Source of the DNA: Sphingosinicella terrae
GTDB taxonomy: Bacteria; Pseudomonadota; Alphaproteobacteria; Sphingomonadales; Sphingomonadaceae
Assembly: GCF_003347635.1 (NCBI RefSeq)
Contig: NZ_QDFY01000001.1
Location: 682,001-746,000 of the forward strand
Direction of reading: 5' to 3'
DNA length: 64,000 nt
The position numbers and the translations under genes were made by a program. The notes beneath the pieces were generated by a model. That model had not been told where the DNA came from. It was given only the letters and a program-made list of their open reading frames with translations, and did no database searches. Shown here one piece after another: positions 8,065 through 16,745 of the stretch. How positions within the stretch are numbered: position 1 is the first letter of the stretch; every line of letters begins with the position of its first letter.

Positions 8065-8897
8065 CGTACCGCCGTTCCCGCCATGGCGCGCACGATCTGC
8101 TTCTGAAAGATGATGTAGACGATCAGGATCGGGATCGAGGCGAACACCGCCTGGGCCATCAGGAAACCGAGGCCGCTCGTCTGCGCATAGTTCATCTGCG
8201 CCGAGGCAAGGCCGACCGTCAGAGTGAAGCGGTCGCTCGTCGTCGCCGAGATGAGCGGCCACCAATAATCGTTCCAGGAGCCGAGGAAGGTGAACACGCC
8301 GAGCGTCGCCTGGGCCGGGATGGTGAGCGGCAGCAGGACCTTCCAGAACAGCGTGAAGCGGGACGCGCCGTCGAGCATCGCCGCCTCGTCGAGGTCGCGC
8401 GGTATCGCCCGGAAATATTGGGTCATGAAGAAGACACCGAACGGCGCCACCAGCCCGGGCAGGATGAGTCCGGGATAGCTGTTGTGAAGACCGAGCAACG
8501 CGAAGAATTGATGGCGCGGCAGGATCACAGCCTGCTCGGGCACGGCGAGACCGAGCAGGACGAAGACGAACAGGGTGCGCCGGAATGGGAAGTCGAGCCG
8601 GGCGAAGGCGTAGCCGGCAAGCGAGCACAGGATCAGCACGCCGGCGGTCGTTCCGAGCGACACGATCAGGCTGTTGAGCAGCCAGCGGCTGACCGAGGAG
8701 CCGACCAGGATCGACCGGTAATTCTCCAGGGTATAGGGCGCCGAGAAAGCGGTGGCGCTGTCGCGCATCAGCTCCGCATTGCTCTTGAACGACAAGAGCA
8801 AAGTCCAGACCAGGGGCGTCACCATGATCGCGGCGCCGAGCAGCAATCCGGCGGTGGCGGCGATGGGAAGGCGATTGCGGGAAACGGCCGCGCTCAT
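8061..8897 (-). CDS. Sugar ABC transporter permease, MalG type
   Basis: Inner-membrane permease of the carbohydrate CUT1 family, 278 residues with six predicted membrane helices (first near residues 13-32). The cytoplasmic EAA loop that docks on the ATPase reads DEAAMLDGASRFTLFWKVLLP near residues 170-190. The N-terminal SFKSNAEL and central NSLIVSLGTTAGVLILCSLAGYAFAR are standard for MalG homologues. Its ATG overlaps the preceding permease stop by 4 bp and its stop overlaps the binding-protein GTG by 4 bp, so translation is coupled on both sides. Confidence 0.94.
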   Translation of the reverse strand: MSAAVSRNRLPIAATAGLLLGAAIMVTPLVWTLLLSFKSNAELMRDSATAFSAPYTLENYRSILVGSSVSRWLLNSLIVSLGTTAGVLILCSLAGYAFARLDFPFRRTLFVFVLLGLAVPEQAVILPRHQFFALLGLHNSYPGLILPGLVAPFGVFFMTQYFRAIPRDLDEAAMLDGASRFTLFWKVLLPLTIPAQATLGVFTFLGSWNDYWWPLISATTSDRFTLTVGLASAQMNYAQTSGLGFLMAQAVFASIPILIVYIIFQKQIVRAMAGTAVR

Positions 8898-9775
8898 CTT
8901 TCCGCCTCACGCCGCGTGATCGCCCAATATTGAGCGAGCGTGATGCCGAGGACGAGCAGGAACAGGATCTCGGCGGCGGCCGCGCCGTACCCGAGATCCC
9001 AGCGGCCGAAGACGACTTCGTAGATGAACAGCACCATCGTCCGCGACGCGCCGCTCGGCCCCCCCGCCGTGAGCAGCTGGGCCTGGCCGAAGAGCTGCAG
9101 CTGCGCCGCGGTCTGAAGCATGATGACGAGGACCAGCGTTCGTCGGAGCGAGGGCAGCGTGATCCGCCAGAAGGTCGACCAGCGGCTGGAACGGTCGAGC
9201 GCCGCCGCTTCGTAGATGTCGGGCGGCACCTGCTGCAGGCCGGCGAGGAAGAGCATGATCGGGAAGCCCAGCGACCACCAGATGGTGGTGATCGCGAGCG
9301 AGGGAATGGTGAGATCGGGATGGCTGAGGAAGGGCAAGGGCTCGCGTCCCAGCACCTGGCTGATCTCGGCGACGAGACCCGCGTCGGGCGTCAATATGAA
9401 CCGCCAGATCAAGGTGACGATGGTCACCGACAGGACAGAGGAGGAAAAGAAGATCCCCCGGAAGACGGCTGCCGTGCGAGTTGCGCGATTGAGCGCCAGC
9501 GCCAGAAGCAAAGCGATCACGGTCAGCGGCGGGACGATGAGCAGCGCCAGGACGAACGTGTTCAGGACCGACTGGTGGAAGGTGGGATCGGTGAGCAGCC
9601 GCGCATAATTGTCGAACCCTACCCAGGTCCGCGCGCCGAACAGGTCGGCGCGCTGGAAGCTCAGCCAGATGCCGAGCAGCAGCGGGTAGACGAGGATCGT
9701 CGCGTAGAGGAGGAGGAAGGGTCCGGCGAAGGCGTAACCGGAAAGATGGCCGGCCTTCCCCCGTGACCGGGTCAC
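8894..9775 (-). CDS. Sugar ABC transporter permease, MalF type
   Basis: Second CUT1 permease, 293 residues with about six helices beginning at residues 13-35. The EAA loop is present as YEAAALDRSSRWSTFWRITLP near 185-206. WVGFDNYARLLTDP early in the protein is the usual periplasmic segment of UgpA/MalF-like proteins; the short N terminus without a large periplasmic P2 domain is like UgpA rather than E. coli MalF. It pairs with the downstream permease and overlaps the ATPase gene stop by 4 bp. Confidence 0.94.
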   Translation of the reverse strand: MTRSRGKAGHLSGYAFAGPFLLLYATILVYPLLLGIWLSFQRADLFGARTWVGFDNYARLLTDPTFHQSVLNTFVLALLIVPPLTVIALLLALALNRATRTAAVFRGIFFSSSVLSVTIVTLIWRFILTPDAGLVAEISQVLGREPLPFLSHPDLTIPSLAITTIWWSLGFPIMLFLAGLQQVPPDIYEAAALDRSSRWSTFWRITLPSLRRTLVLVIMLQTAAQLQLFGQAQLLTAGGPSGASRTMVLFIYEVVFGRWDLGYGAAAAEILFLLVLGITLAQYWAITRREAER

Positions 9776-10869
9776 GCCGCCGCCTCGGCGTGATGGCCGG
9801 TGCCGTCGGCGTCGAACAGGTGAGCGGCCTTGCCGTCGACGGCGAGTCCGATTCGATCGCCCATGCGGATGCGGCTATTGCCCTCGTCCTGGGCCGTGAC
9901 CTCCTCGCCATTCGCAAGCCTCGCATAGACGAGGGTGCGGTCGCCGAGCCGTTCGACCAGGAGTACTTCCGCCTCGGTCGTGCCGGTGCCGGCGGCCGCG
10001 GGACGGACACTTTCGGGCCGCAGACCGAGCCGGAGCGGGCCGTCGACGGGAAGGCCGGCCCGAGAGACGCGGGTCTCCACCTGCGCACCGTCGCCGAGAC
10101 GAACCCGCGCGAACGGCCCCTCCCCCGGCTCCAGCGCCGCCTTGACCAGGGTCATTGCGGGGGAGCCGACGAAGCCGGCGACGAAGGCGTTGGCCGGGCG
10201 CGTGTAGATCTCCATCGGCGCGCCGATCTGCTGGATCCGGCGATCGTTCATGATGACGATGCGATCGGCCAGGGTCATCGCCTCCGCCTGGTCGTGCGTG
10301 ACCATGATGACGCCGGCGTCGACGCGCTGGCGCAGTTGGGCCAGCTCGACGCGCGTGCGGGTGCGCAGGGCGGCATCGAGGTTGGAGAGCGGCTCGTCGA
10401 GCAGGAACAGCCTCGGCTGCTTGACGATGGCGCGACCGATGGCAACGCGCTGACGCTGGCCGCCCGACATCTGACCGGGCTTCTTGTCGAGCTGATCTTC
10501 GATCTCGAGCACCTTCGCCGCCTGGGCGATGCGCTCGTCGATCTCCCCCTTCGGAACGCGGGCATTGCGAAGCCCGAAGGCCATGTTCTCTCGCACCGTC
10601 ATGTGCGGGTAGAGAGCGTAATGCTGGAAGACCATCGCGACGTTGCGGTCGCCCGGATGGAGATGGTCGATCCGCTGCCCATCCAGCCGGACCTCGCCGG
10701 AATCCGCGGTCTCGAGCCCGGCGATGATGCGCAGCAAGGTCGATTTGCCGCTGCCGGACGGCCCGAGGAAGGCGATGAATTCGCGCGCGTCCATGCCCAG
10801 GGACACGTCGTCGAGGACGAGCGTGTCACCATAAGCCTTGCGGATCCGGTCGAGCTCGAGACTGAGCAT
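9772..10869 (-). CDS. ugpC: ABC transporter ATP-binding protein, MalK/UgpC family
   Basis: The ATPase that powers the importer, 365 residues, first gene of the operon. Walker A GPSGSGKST lies at 36-44, Q-loop Gln82 in VFQHYALYPHM, signature MSGGQ at 134-138, Walker B LFLLDE at 154-159, and the switch His in VTHDQAEA. After about residue 235 come the OB-fold (TOBE) repeats typical of MalK/UgpC, including LGLRPESVRP. MalK-family ATPases often serve several importers and can be regulated through the C-terminal domain. Its upstream region is shared with the divergent GH43 gene and holds a likely common operator. The symbol is a family label, not proof of glycerol-phosphate transport. Confidence 0.94.
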   Translation of the reverse strand: MLSLELDRIRKAYGDTLVLDDVSLGMDAREFIAFLGPSGSGKSTLLRIIAGLETADSGEVRLDGQRIDHLHPGDRNVAMVFQHYALYPHMTVRENMAFGLRNARVPKGEIDERIAQAAKVLEIEDQLDKKPGQMSGGQRQRVAIGRAIVKQPRLFLLDEPLSNLDAALRTRTRVELAQLRQRVDAGVIMVTHDQAEAMTLADRIVIMNDRRIQQIGAPMEIYTRPANAFVAGFVGSPAMTLVKAALEPGEGPFARVRLGDGAQVETRVSRAGLPVDGPLRLGLRPESVRPAAAGTGTTEAEVLLVERLGDRTLVYARLANGEEVTAQDEGNSRIRMGDRIGLAVDGKAAHLFDADGTGHHAEAAA

Positions 10870-10875
10870 CCTGCC

Positions 10876-10964
10876 CTTTTATCTTATTTATTGATCCTTT
10901 CGCCGATGGCGCGTTCCGCGTCAATGCCGCCTGCCGGCAGGCTTGGCGATTTGTATTATAAAAG
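10876..10964. promoter_or_regulatory. Divergent control region with two copies of an operator-like motif
   Basis: The 133-bp gap between the importer ATPase and the first GH43 gene contains ATTTGTATTATAAAAG at 10949-10964, a 14/16 match to the reverse complement of the dgoD/dgoK site at 2430. A weaker copy, CTTTTATCTTATTTAT at 10876-10891 (12/16 to the dgo site), abuts the ATPase start. Both are AT-rich islands in high-GC DNA. The layout suggests coordinate repression of catabolism, import and extracellular or periplasmic hydrolysis. Confidence 0.5.
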
Positions 10965-11002
10965 CCTTCACCGAGGTGGGGCGGCCGCGCTAACCAGGCG
11001 TG

Positions 11003-12397
11003 ATGACGAATCAGCCCTTCGAGATCGATGCCGCGGCGGAAGGACCCGGCACCCGCCTCACCGTGCGCCTGGGTGTAGCCGAGAAAAGCTACCGCATCCC
11101 CGGCGGCGAGCATCAGGATTACACCCTCTTCTTCAGCGAGCTGGCGCGCGATTTCGGCACGCGCACGCCCCATGTCCACAACGGTCCGGCCGCCCTGGAA
11201 GGCCCCGAACCCGACTGGCGGCCGCTCATCGTCGAGAATCTGAGCCCCCTCACGACGGCGGGCTATGGCGATCCCGCCGTGCTCAAGACGGATGAGGGTT
11301 ATATCCTCGTCGCCACGTCGAACGATGCTCCGGACGCCTTTCCGATCCTGCGGTCGCACGACCTCAAGACATGGAACCACGAGGGGTTCGTCTTCCCGGA
11401 TGGGCATGCCCCCGACTGGACCGCGCACGGGCGCAAGGTCGGCGATTTCTGGGCGCCGGAAATGGCGAAGGTCGGCGACGAATATTGGCTGGTCTATACC
11501 GCCCGCCAGCGGTCGAACGCCCTCGCCATCGGGCTTGCGAAGAGCGACAGCCCCCTCGGGCCCTGGCGCGATCGTGGCAGCCCGCTGGTCAGCGGCTACG
11601 CCTTCAACACGACCGGCCTGCCCGACGATCCGACCCAGCCGGTGCTGAGCGGCGGCGTCATCGACTCGCACATCTTCATCGACGCCGACGGCGACCGCTA
11701 TCTGTTCTGGAAGCGCGACACGAACGGCGTGTGGCCGCGCCCGCTCGCCGGCCTGCTGCGCCATCATCCGCAGCTGATCGAGCGCCTGTTCGCACAGGAG
11801 GCCGATCGGCGAACCGCGGCCTTCGCCGCCGCCATCCAGCCCTGGGCGAACGGACGGCGGCCGATGGAGCGCTTCTTCCTCATGCAGCCGCTGATCGAGG
11901 CGGTGCTCGATTCCTGGCGCCACGTGAAGGCGGTTTTGTCCGAGCTTCCCGAGGCGGCGATGATCGTCGATGCGATGAGCACCCCGATCCACGCGCAGCG
12001 CCTGTCGGAGACCGGCGACCTCATCGGCGAGGACAAGGTGGTGCTCGTCAACGACCTCGACTGGGAGGGCCATCTCATCGAGGGACCCTGGGTAACCTTC
12101 CAGCAGGGCCGCTACTGGATCTTCTACGCCGGCAACGATTTCGGCACCCCGGCCTACGGCATCGGCGTCGCGGTCGCCGATCATCCGCTCGGCCCCTATG
12201 TGAAGCAGCCGGAGCCGCTGCTCCGCTCGACGCCGGCCTGGTGGGCGCCCGGCCACGCCTCGGTCGCGCCCGGGATCGACGGCAGTCCCCAACTCTTCTT
12301 CCACGCCTTCTTCCCTGGCACCGGCGGCTATAACGCCTTCCGGGCCCTGCTCACCGCGCCGCTCCGGTTCGGCCCGGAGGGGGCAAGGGTGGAGTGA
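11003..12397 (+). CDS. GH43-family glycoside hydrolase with an unusual helical insertion
   Basis: Five-bladed beta-propeller glycosidase, 464 residues, of the family that includes arabinanases, arabinofuranosidases, xylosidases and exo-galactanases. The three catalytic acids are visible: base Asp90 in GYGDPAVL, pKa-modulator Asp221 in [11 protein letters not shown], and acid Glu360 in LIEGPW. Between the second and third lies a roughly 90-residue segment (about 243-333) rich in helix-forming residues ([20 protein letters not shown]) that has no place in the standard fold. No signal peptide is seen, so it is probably cytoplasmic. An in-frame GTG precedes the ATG directly. The second GH43 gene follows after 2 bp. 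Substrate not assignable; arabinan or galactan side chains fit the island. Confidence 0.85.
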   Translation: MTNQPFEIDAAAEGPGTRLTVRLGVAEKSYRIPGGEHQDYTLFFSELARDFGTRTPHVHNGPAALEGPEPDWRPLIVENLSPLTTAGYGDPAVLKTDEGYILVATSNDAPDAFPILRSHDLKTWNHEGFVFPDGHAPDWTAHGRKVGDFWAPEMAKVGDEYWLVYTARQRSNALAIGLAKSDSPLGPWRDRGSPLVSGYAFNTTGLPDDPTQPVLSGGVIDSHIFIDADGDRYLFWKRDTNGVWPRPLAGLLRHHPQLIERLFAQEADRRTAAFAAAIQPWANGRRPMERFFLMQPLIEAVLDSWRHVKAVLSELPEAAMIVDAMSTPIHAQRLSETGDLIGEDKVVLVNDLDWEGHLIEGPWVTFQQGRYWIFYAGNDFGTPAYGIGVAVADHPLGPYVKQPEPLLRSTPAWWAPGHASVAPGIDGSPQLFFHAFFPGTGGYNAFRALLTAPLRFGPEGARVE

Positions 12398-12399
12398 GC

Positions 12400-13470
12400 A
12401 TGATCCATCGCTTCGCCACCCTGCTCCTGATCCTGATGGTCCCCGCATGCGCGACGGCGCCGCCAGGGGAGACGGCGGCGGCCGGAACCTATCGCAACCC
12501 CGTCATCGACAGCGATTTTCCCGATCCCGCGGTGCTGCGCGCGAGCGACGGCCATTATTACGTCTACGCCACCCAAGGCAGGCATGACGGGCGGATGCTC
12601 AATATCCAGGTGGCGCGTTCCCGGGACCTCGTCGCTTGGGAAAGGCTGGGCGACGCGCTGCCGGCGAAGCCGGACTGGGCGACCCGCACCCAGGATTTCT
12701 GGGCGCCGCACGTCGCCGAACATGACGGCACCTTCTATCTCTATTATTCGGCCAAGCCCGACGCGGCGCTCGACGATCCTTCGCGCGGCCTGTGCCTCGC
12801 CGTCGCCACCTCGACGCGCCCGGAGGGTCCGTTTACCGACGCCGGCGCGCCGCTCCAATGCGGCGACGGCTTCGTCAACATCGATCCGATGGCCTATGAC
12901 GATTCGGCGACCGAGAGGCGCCTGCTCTACTGGGGCTCCGGCTTTGGCCCCATCAAGGTCCAGGAGCTGGCGCCCGACCGCATTTCGTTCGCGCCCGGAA
13001 GCCGCCCGATCGACCTCCTCAGGGTCGTTCCGACCGAGGATCCCGCCAATTACCAGCGCCTGATCGAGGGGGCCTGGGTGACCCGCCACGGCGACTATCA
13101 TTATCTCTTCTATTCCGGCGACAATTGCTGCGGACCGAACGCCCATTATGCGCTGATGGTGGCCCGCTCGCGAAGCGCCACCGGACCGTTCGAGACGCTG
13201 GAGGCGGCCGACGGAAGGGCCAGCAGCGTCATCCTCGCCGCGCAGGGACGCTGGGTCGCACCCGGCCACAACAGCGTCGCCGAGGACGCCGGCGGAAACC
13301 ACTGGATCCTCTATCATGCCGTGGACGCCCGTCGCCCCCAGGCAAGCGCGAACGACGAGATCAACACGCGCCGCGTCATGCTGATCGACCGGATCGTCTG
13401 GCGGGACGGCTGGCCTCGGATCGAGGACGATGTCCCTTCTGACGGGGAAAGGCCGGCGCCGGCGCGTTGA
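12400..13470 (+). CDS. GH43-family glycoside hydrolase, predicted lipoprotein
   Basis: A 356-residue GH43 enzyme with the catalytic triad Asp42 (DSDFPDPAVLRA), Asp162 (GFVNIDPMAYD) and Glu223 (LIEGAWV), plus FWAPHV and the late WVAPGHNSVAED motif. The N terminus MIHRFATLLLILMVPAC looks like a lipoprotein or secretion signal with Cys17, so it likely faces the periplasm. A GGTGGAG sits 6 nt before the ATG at 12400; an alternative GTG at 12394 overlaps the previous stop. DNCCGPNAHY near 241 gives a vicinal cysteine pair. With the preceding cytoplasmic GH43 it forms a two-step degradation set, presumably for an arabinose- or galactose-containing oligosaccharide. It is convergent with hflX with only 5 bp between stops. 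Confidence 0.9.
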   Translation: MIHRFATLLLILMVPACATAPPGETAAAGTYRNPVIDSDFPDPAVLRASDGHYYVYATQGRHDGRMLNIQVARSRDLVAWERLGDALPAKPDWATRTQDFWAPHVAEHDGTFYLYYSAKPDAALDDPSRGLCLAVATSTRPEGPFTDAGAPLQCGDGFVNIDPMAYDDSATERRLLYWGSGFGPIKVQELAPDRISFAPGSRPIDLLRVVPTEDPANYQRLIEGAWVTRHGDYHYLFYSGDNCCGPNAHYALMVARSRSATGPFETLEAADGRASSVILAAQGRWVAPGHNSVAEDAGGNHWILYHAVDARRPQASANDEINTRRVMLIDRIVWRDGWPRIEDDVPSDGERPAPAR

Positions 13471-13475
13471 GCGGC

Positions 13476-14786
13476 TCAGGCGCGCTCGGCCAATCGCGCG
13501 TCGAAACGGGCCCAGTCCGCAGCACCGAGGCGGACCGTGAGATGCGTCTCCATGCCCTCGTCGCGCCGGTCGAGCACCTCGCCATTGGCGTGAAGCCAGG
13601 CGAGGCCCTCGCCATCGGACGAGGACAAGGTCACGTCGCGGACCACGGCGCCCTTGCGCAGATGGGCGACAATGCCTTGAAGGAAATCGTCGACGCCCTC
13701 GCCGGTCAGCGCCGAGAGCACGACCACGTCCTCGCGCCGCGCGGCTTCGGCGCGGACTGCCGCGGCATCCTCGACGCCGAGGACGTCGATCTTGTTCCAC
13801 GCCTCGATCATCGCCGACCCGGCCTCGGGCGAGGCGCCGATCTCCTCCAGAACGCGCTCCACATCCTGGCGCTGGGCGTCGCTGTCGGGATGCGAGATGT
13901 CACGGACATGGACGATGAGGTCGGCCGAAACCACCTCCTCCAGGGTCGCGCGGAAGGCAGCGACGAGCTGCGTGGGCAACTCGGAAATGAAGCCGACCGT
14001 GTCGGAGAGGATCGCCTTGTCGAGCCCGGGCAGCCCGATCTCGCGCATCGTCGGATCGAGCGTGGCGAACAGCAGGTTCTCGGCGAGCACGTCGGCACGG
14101 GTCAGCCGGTTGAACAGGGTCGACTTGCCGGCATTGGTATAGCCGACCAGGGCGACGACCGGCCAGGGCGCGCGCTGGCGGCGGGCGCGATGGAGTGAGC
14201 GGGTGCGCGACACTTGCTCGAGCTCGCGCCTGAGCTTGGCCATGCGATCGCGGATCAGCCGCCGGTCGGCCTCGATCTGGGTCTCGCCAGGGCCGCCGAG
14301 GAAGCCGAAGCCGCCGCGCTGGCGCTCGAGGTGGGTCCAGGATCGGACCAGCCGTCCTGCCTGATAATCGAGATGGGCGAGCTCGACCTGGAGGCGCCCC
14401 TCCGCCGTCGCCGCCCGCTCGCCGAAAATCTCGAGGATGAGGCCGGTGCGGTCGATTACCTTTGCCTTGGTCCGGTCCTCGAGATTCTTCTGCTGGATCG
14501 GCGTGATCGCCCCGTCGACGATGAGCAATTCCGCCTCGTTCTGGCGAAGTGCGTCGGCGATCCGCTCGACCTGACCCGGCCCGAACAAAGTTGCCGGACG
14601 AGCCTGGCGGATGCGGAAGTGGAGCTTGTCGGACACCTCGACGCCGATGGCCTCGGCAAGGCCGGCCGCCTCGTCGAGGCGGGCCTCGACGTCGCGGCGG
14701 CCGTCGGAGCCGAGATCGGGCAGCGCGACGACCGCACGGGCGCCGCGGGCATATTCACCGATCGTCTCGGAATCGAACGGGCTCAG
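13476..14786 (-). CDS. hflX: GTPase HflX (ribosome-splitting)
   Basis: OBG-HflX family GTPase that splits stalled ribosomes under stress. Features: an N-terminal HflX domain with [14 protein letters not shown], a middle helical segment with the characteristic [15 protein letters not shown], and the G domain with GYTNAGKST (G1), [10 protein letters not shown] (G3) and NKID (G4). An open frame reaches a GTG at 14870, deep inside hfq. The more natural start is a CTG at 14784-14786 that overlaps the hfq stop as CTGA and has AGGAG 8 nt upstream, giving 436 residues (E. coli 426). No ATG, GTG or TTG sits in frame near there. It follows hfq as in most proteobacteria and is probably co-transcribed. 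Confidence 0.9.
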   Translation of the reverse strand: MSPFDSETIGEYARGARAVVALPDLGSDGRRDVEARLDEAAGLAEAIGVEVSDKLHFRIRQARPATLFGPGQVERIADALRQNEAELLIVDGAITPIQQKNLEDRTKAKVIDRTGLILEIFGERAATAEGRLQVELAHLDYQAGRLVRSWTHLERQRGGFGFLGGPGETQIEADRRLIRDRMAKLRRELEQVSRTRSLHRARRQRAPWPVVALVGYTNAGKSTLFNRLTRADVLAENLLFATLDPTMREIGLPGLDKAILSDTVGFISELPTQLVAAFRATLEEVVSADLIVHVRDISHPDSDAQRQDVERVLEEIGASPEAGSAMIEAWNKIDVLGVEDAAAVRAEAARREDVVVLSALTGEGVDDFLQGIVAHLRKGAVVRDVTLSSSDGEGLAWLHANGEVLDRRDEGMETHLTVRLGAADWARFDARLAERA

Positions 14787-15274
14787 TCGCTCGGCTCCTG
14801 CGCTTCGGCCAGATTGACCGGCCGCTCTGGCTGCACCGTCGAGATCGCATGCTTGTAGACCAGCTGACACAGGCCGTCCCGCTCGAGCAACATGCAGAAC
14901 AGATCGAAGGCAGCGATCTCGCCTTGCAGCATGACGCCATTGACCAGGAACATCGTCACTGGCTCCTCGGCACGGCGGACGGCCGAGAGGAAGACCTCCT
15001 GGAGCAGGGTCGGCTTCTTCTTCTCCAATTGCTCGGTGAAGGCGTCCTGGATGTCGCTGAGGTCGACCGGCTGGGCCGGCATGATCGTCGAGATGGCGTG
15101 CTTGTAGATGAGCTGCGCCTGACCGTCACGGCGGAGCAGCACCGAGAAGTTGTCGAACCAGGTGATGATCCCCTGAAGCTTGACGCCCTTGACGAGGAAC
15201 ATCGTCACCGGCGTCTTCGTGCGCCGCAACGTGTTGAGAAACATGTCCTGGAGGTTGTTGACCTTGTCGGCCAT
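14783..15274 (-). CDS. hfq: Tandem-domain RNA chaperone Hfq (two fused Sm domains)
   Basis: RNA chaperone for sRNA-mRNA pairing. The 163-residue protein contains two complete Hfq domains: residues about 6-73 ([44 protein letters not shown]) and about 85-152 ([44 protein letters not shown]). Both keep the YKHA motif used for uridine binding at the proximal face. Ordinary Hfq is a hexamer of single domains of about 70-100 residues; two-in-one subunits would assemble as trimers. A double Hfq is known, from memory, in Novosphingobium. The ATG at 15272-15274 has GGAG 9 nt upstream. It lies 77 bp after ntrX and overlaps hflX. Confidence 0.95.
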   Translation of the reverse strand: MADKVNNLQDMFLNTLRRTKTPVTMFLVKGVKLQGIITWFDNFSVLLRRDGQAQLIYKHAISTIMPAQPVDLSDIQDAFTEQLEKKKPTLLQEVFLSAVRRAEEPVTMFLVNGVMLQGEIAAFDLFCMLLERDGLCQLVYKHAISTVQPERPVNLAEAQEPSD

Positions 15275-15351
15275 ATTCTTGTCTCCTGGATCCGCGCTGA
15301 TGCGGATCGGCTGATGCAATATCACGCGCCATCGTCCGGCGCCATCGGGCT

Positions 15352-16740
15352 CTATTCGCCGCCGTCGCCGCGCGTGTCGCCCAGGCCGAGCGCCTTGAGC
15401 TTGCGATGCAGGGCCGACCGCTCCATCCCGATGAAATTCGCGGTGCGGGAAATGTTTCCCGAGAACCGGCGGATCTGGACCCGCAGATATTCGCGCTCGA
15501 ACGTCTCGCGCGCCTCGCGAAGCGGCGTCCCCATGATCGCCTTCACCGCCTCGCTGGGGGTGAGCTGGGCCTGGTCGCTCAATATCTCGGGCGGCAGCAT
15601 GTCGATGTCGATCGAGCCGATCCGCTCGCCGGGCGCGAGGATGATGGTCCGCTCGATGACGTTGCGCAGCTGGCGGACATTGCCCGGCCAGTCATAGGCC
15701 TGCAGCGCCGCCATCGCGTCGGTCGAGACGTCCGGAGTCGAGACCCGCCGGTCGGCGGCGTAGCGGGCAGCGAAATGGACGACCAGCTCGGGTATGTCCT
15801 CGCGCCGCTCCGACAAGGCCGGCAGATGCACCGGCACGACGTTGAGCCGGTAATAGAGATCCTCGCGGAAACGCCCGGCGGCGATCTCCTCGGCGAGGTT
15901 GCGCGCCGTCGAGGAGACCACGCGCATGTCCACCTTGACCGTCCGCTGGCCGCCAACCCGGGTGAAGCTCTGGTCGGTAAGGACGCGCAGGATCTTCGCC
16001 TGGGTCGACATCGGCATGTCGGCAATCTCATCGAGGAACAGGGTGCCGCCATGGGCCTGCTCGAGCAGGCCCGGGCGGGCAAGCTCGCCCCCCTCCTCGA
16101 CCCCGAACAGCTCTTCCTCGACGCGCTCGGGTGTCATCCGCGCCGCGGTCACGACGGTGAAGGGGCCGCGCGCGCGCGGGCTCCATTCGTGCAGCAGCCG
16201 GGCGGCGACCTCCTTGCCGACGCCGGCGGGCCCGGAGATGAGCACCCGGCTCCCGGTTGCCGACACCCGCTTCAGCGTCGCCCGGACGTTGTTGATCGCC
16301 GCGCTGGCGCCGGTGAGCTCCATCTCGTTGCCGACCACCTGGCGCAGCTCGGCATTCTCGCGCTTCAGGCGCTCGGTCTCGGTGGCGCGGGTGACGAGAT
16401 GGACGAGGTAGCCGGCTTCGAACGGCTTCTCGATGAAGTCGACCGCGCCCTGACGGATCGCGGCGACGGCGGTGTCGAGATTGCCGTGACCGGAGATGAT
16501 CAGCACCGGCAGGGTCGGATCCCGCCGCTTGATCTCCTCGAGCAATTGCAGCCCGTCGAGGCGCGAGCCCTGGAGCCAGACGTCGAGCAAGGCGAGCGAC
16601 GGCCGGCGTTCCGCGAGCGCCTGGAGCGCCCCGTCGCTGTCCGCGGCGGTGCGGGTGGTGAAGCCCTCATCCTCGAGCACGCCCGAGACGAGATCCCGGA
16701 TGTCCTGCTCGTCGTCGACAATGAGAATGTCCAAGGCCAT
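15352..16740 (-). CDS. ntrX: NtrX-type response regulator
   Basis: Nitrogen/redox response regulator paired with NtrY, 462 residues. An N-terminal receiver carries acidic Asp9-Asp10-Glu11, phospho-acceptor Asp53 (LALLDVW) and Lys103 (FIEKPF). The central AAA+ domain has Walker A GPAGVGKE and Walker [12 protein letters not shown], but the GAFTGA loop that contacts sigma-54 is missing: after ELFG the sequence reads [11 protein letters not shown]. The C-terminal Fis-type helix-turn-helix reads [22 protein letters not shown]. The ATG starts 6 bp after the ntrY stop. Loss of GAFTGA is known for alphaproteobacterial NtrX and suggests action independent of sigma-54. Confidence 0.94.
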   Translation of the reverse strand: MALDILIVDDEQDIRDLVSGVLEDEGFTTRTAADSDGALQALAERRPSLALLDVWLQGSRLDGLQLLEEIKRRDPTLPVLIISGHGNLDTAVAAIRQGAVDFIEKPFEAGYLVHLVTRATETERLKRENAELRQVVGNEMELTGASAAINNVRATLKRVSATGSRVLISGPAGVGKEVAARLLHEWSPRARGPFTVVTAARMTPERVEEELFGVEEGGELARPGLLEQAHGGTLFLDEIADMPMSTQAKILRVLTDQSFTRVGGQRTVKVDMRVVSSTARNLAEEIAAGRFREDLYYRLNVVPVHLPALSERREDIPELVVHFAARYAADRRVSTPDVSTDAMAALQAYDWPGNVRQLRNVIERTIILAPGERIGSIDIDMLPPEILSDQAQLTPSEAVKAIMGTPLREARETFEREYLRVQIRRFSGNISRTANFIGMERSALHRKLKALGLGDTRGDGGE

Positions 16741-16745
16741 GTTTC

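Noticed and set aside
6757-8910. A 717-codon frame fusing the binding protein with an upstream segment
   Set aside because: The upstream 282 codons overlap a clear permease gene in another frame; the lipoprotein signal begins at the GTG at 8064.
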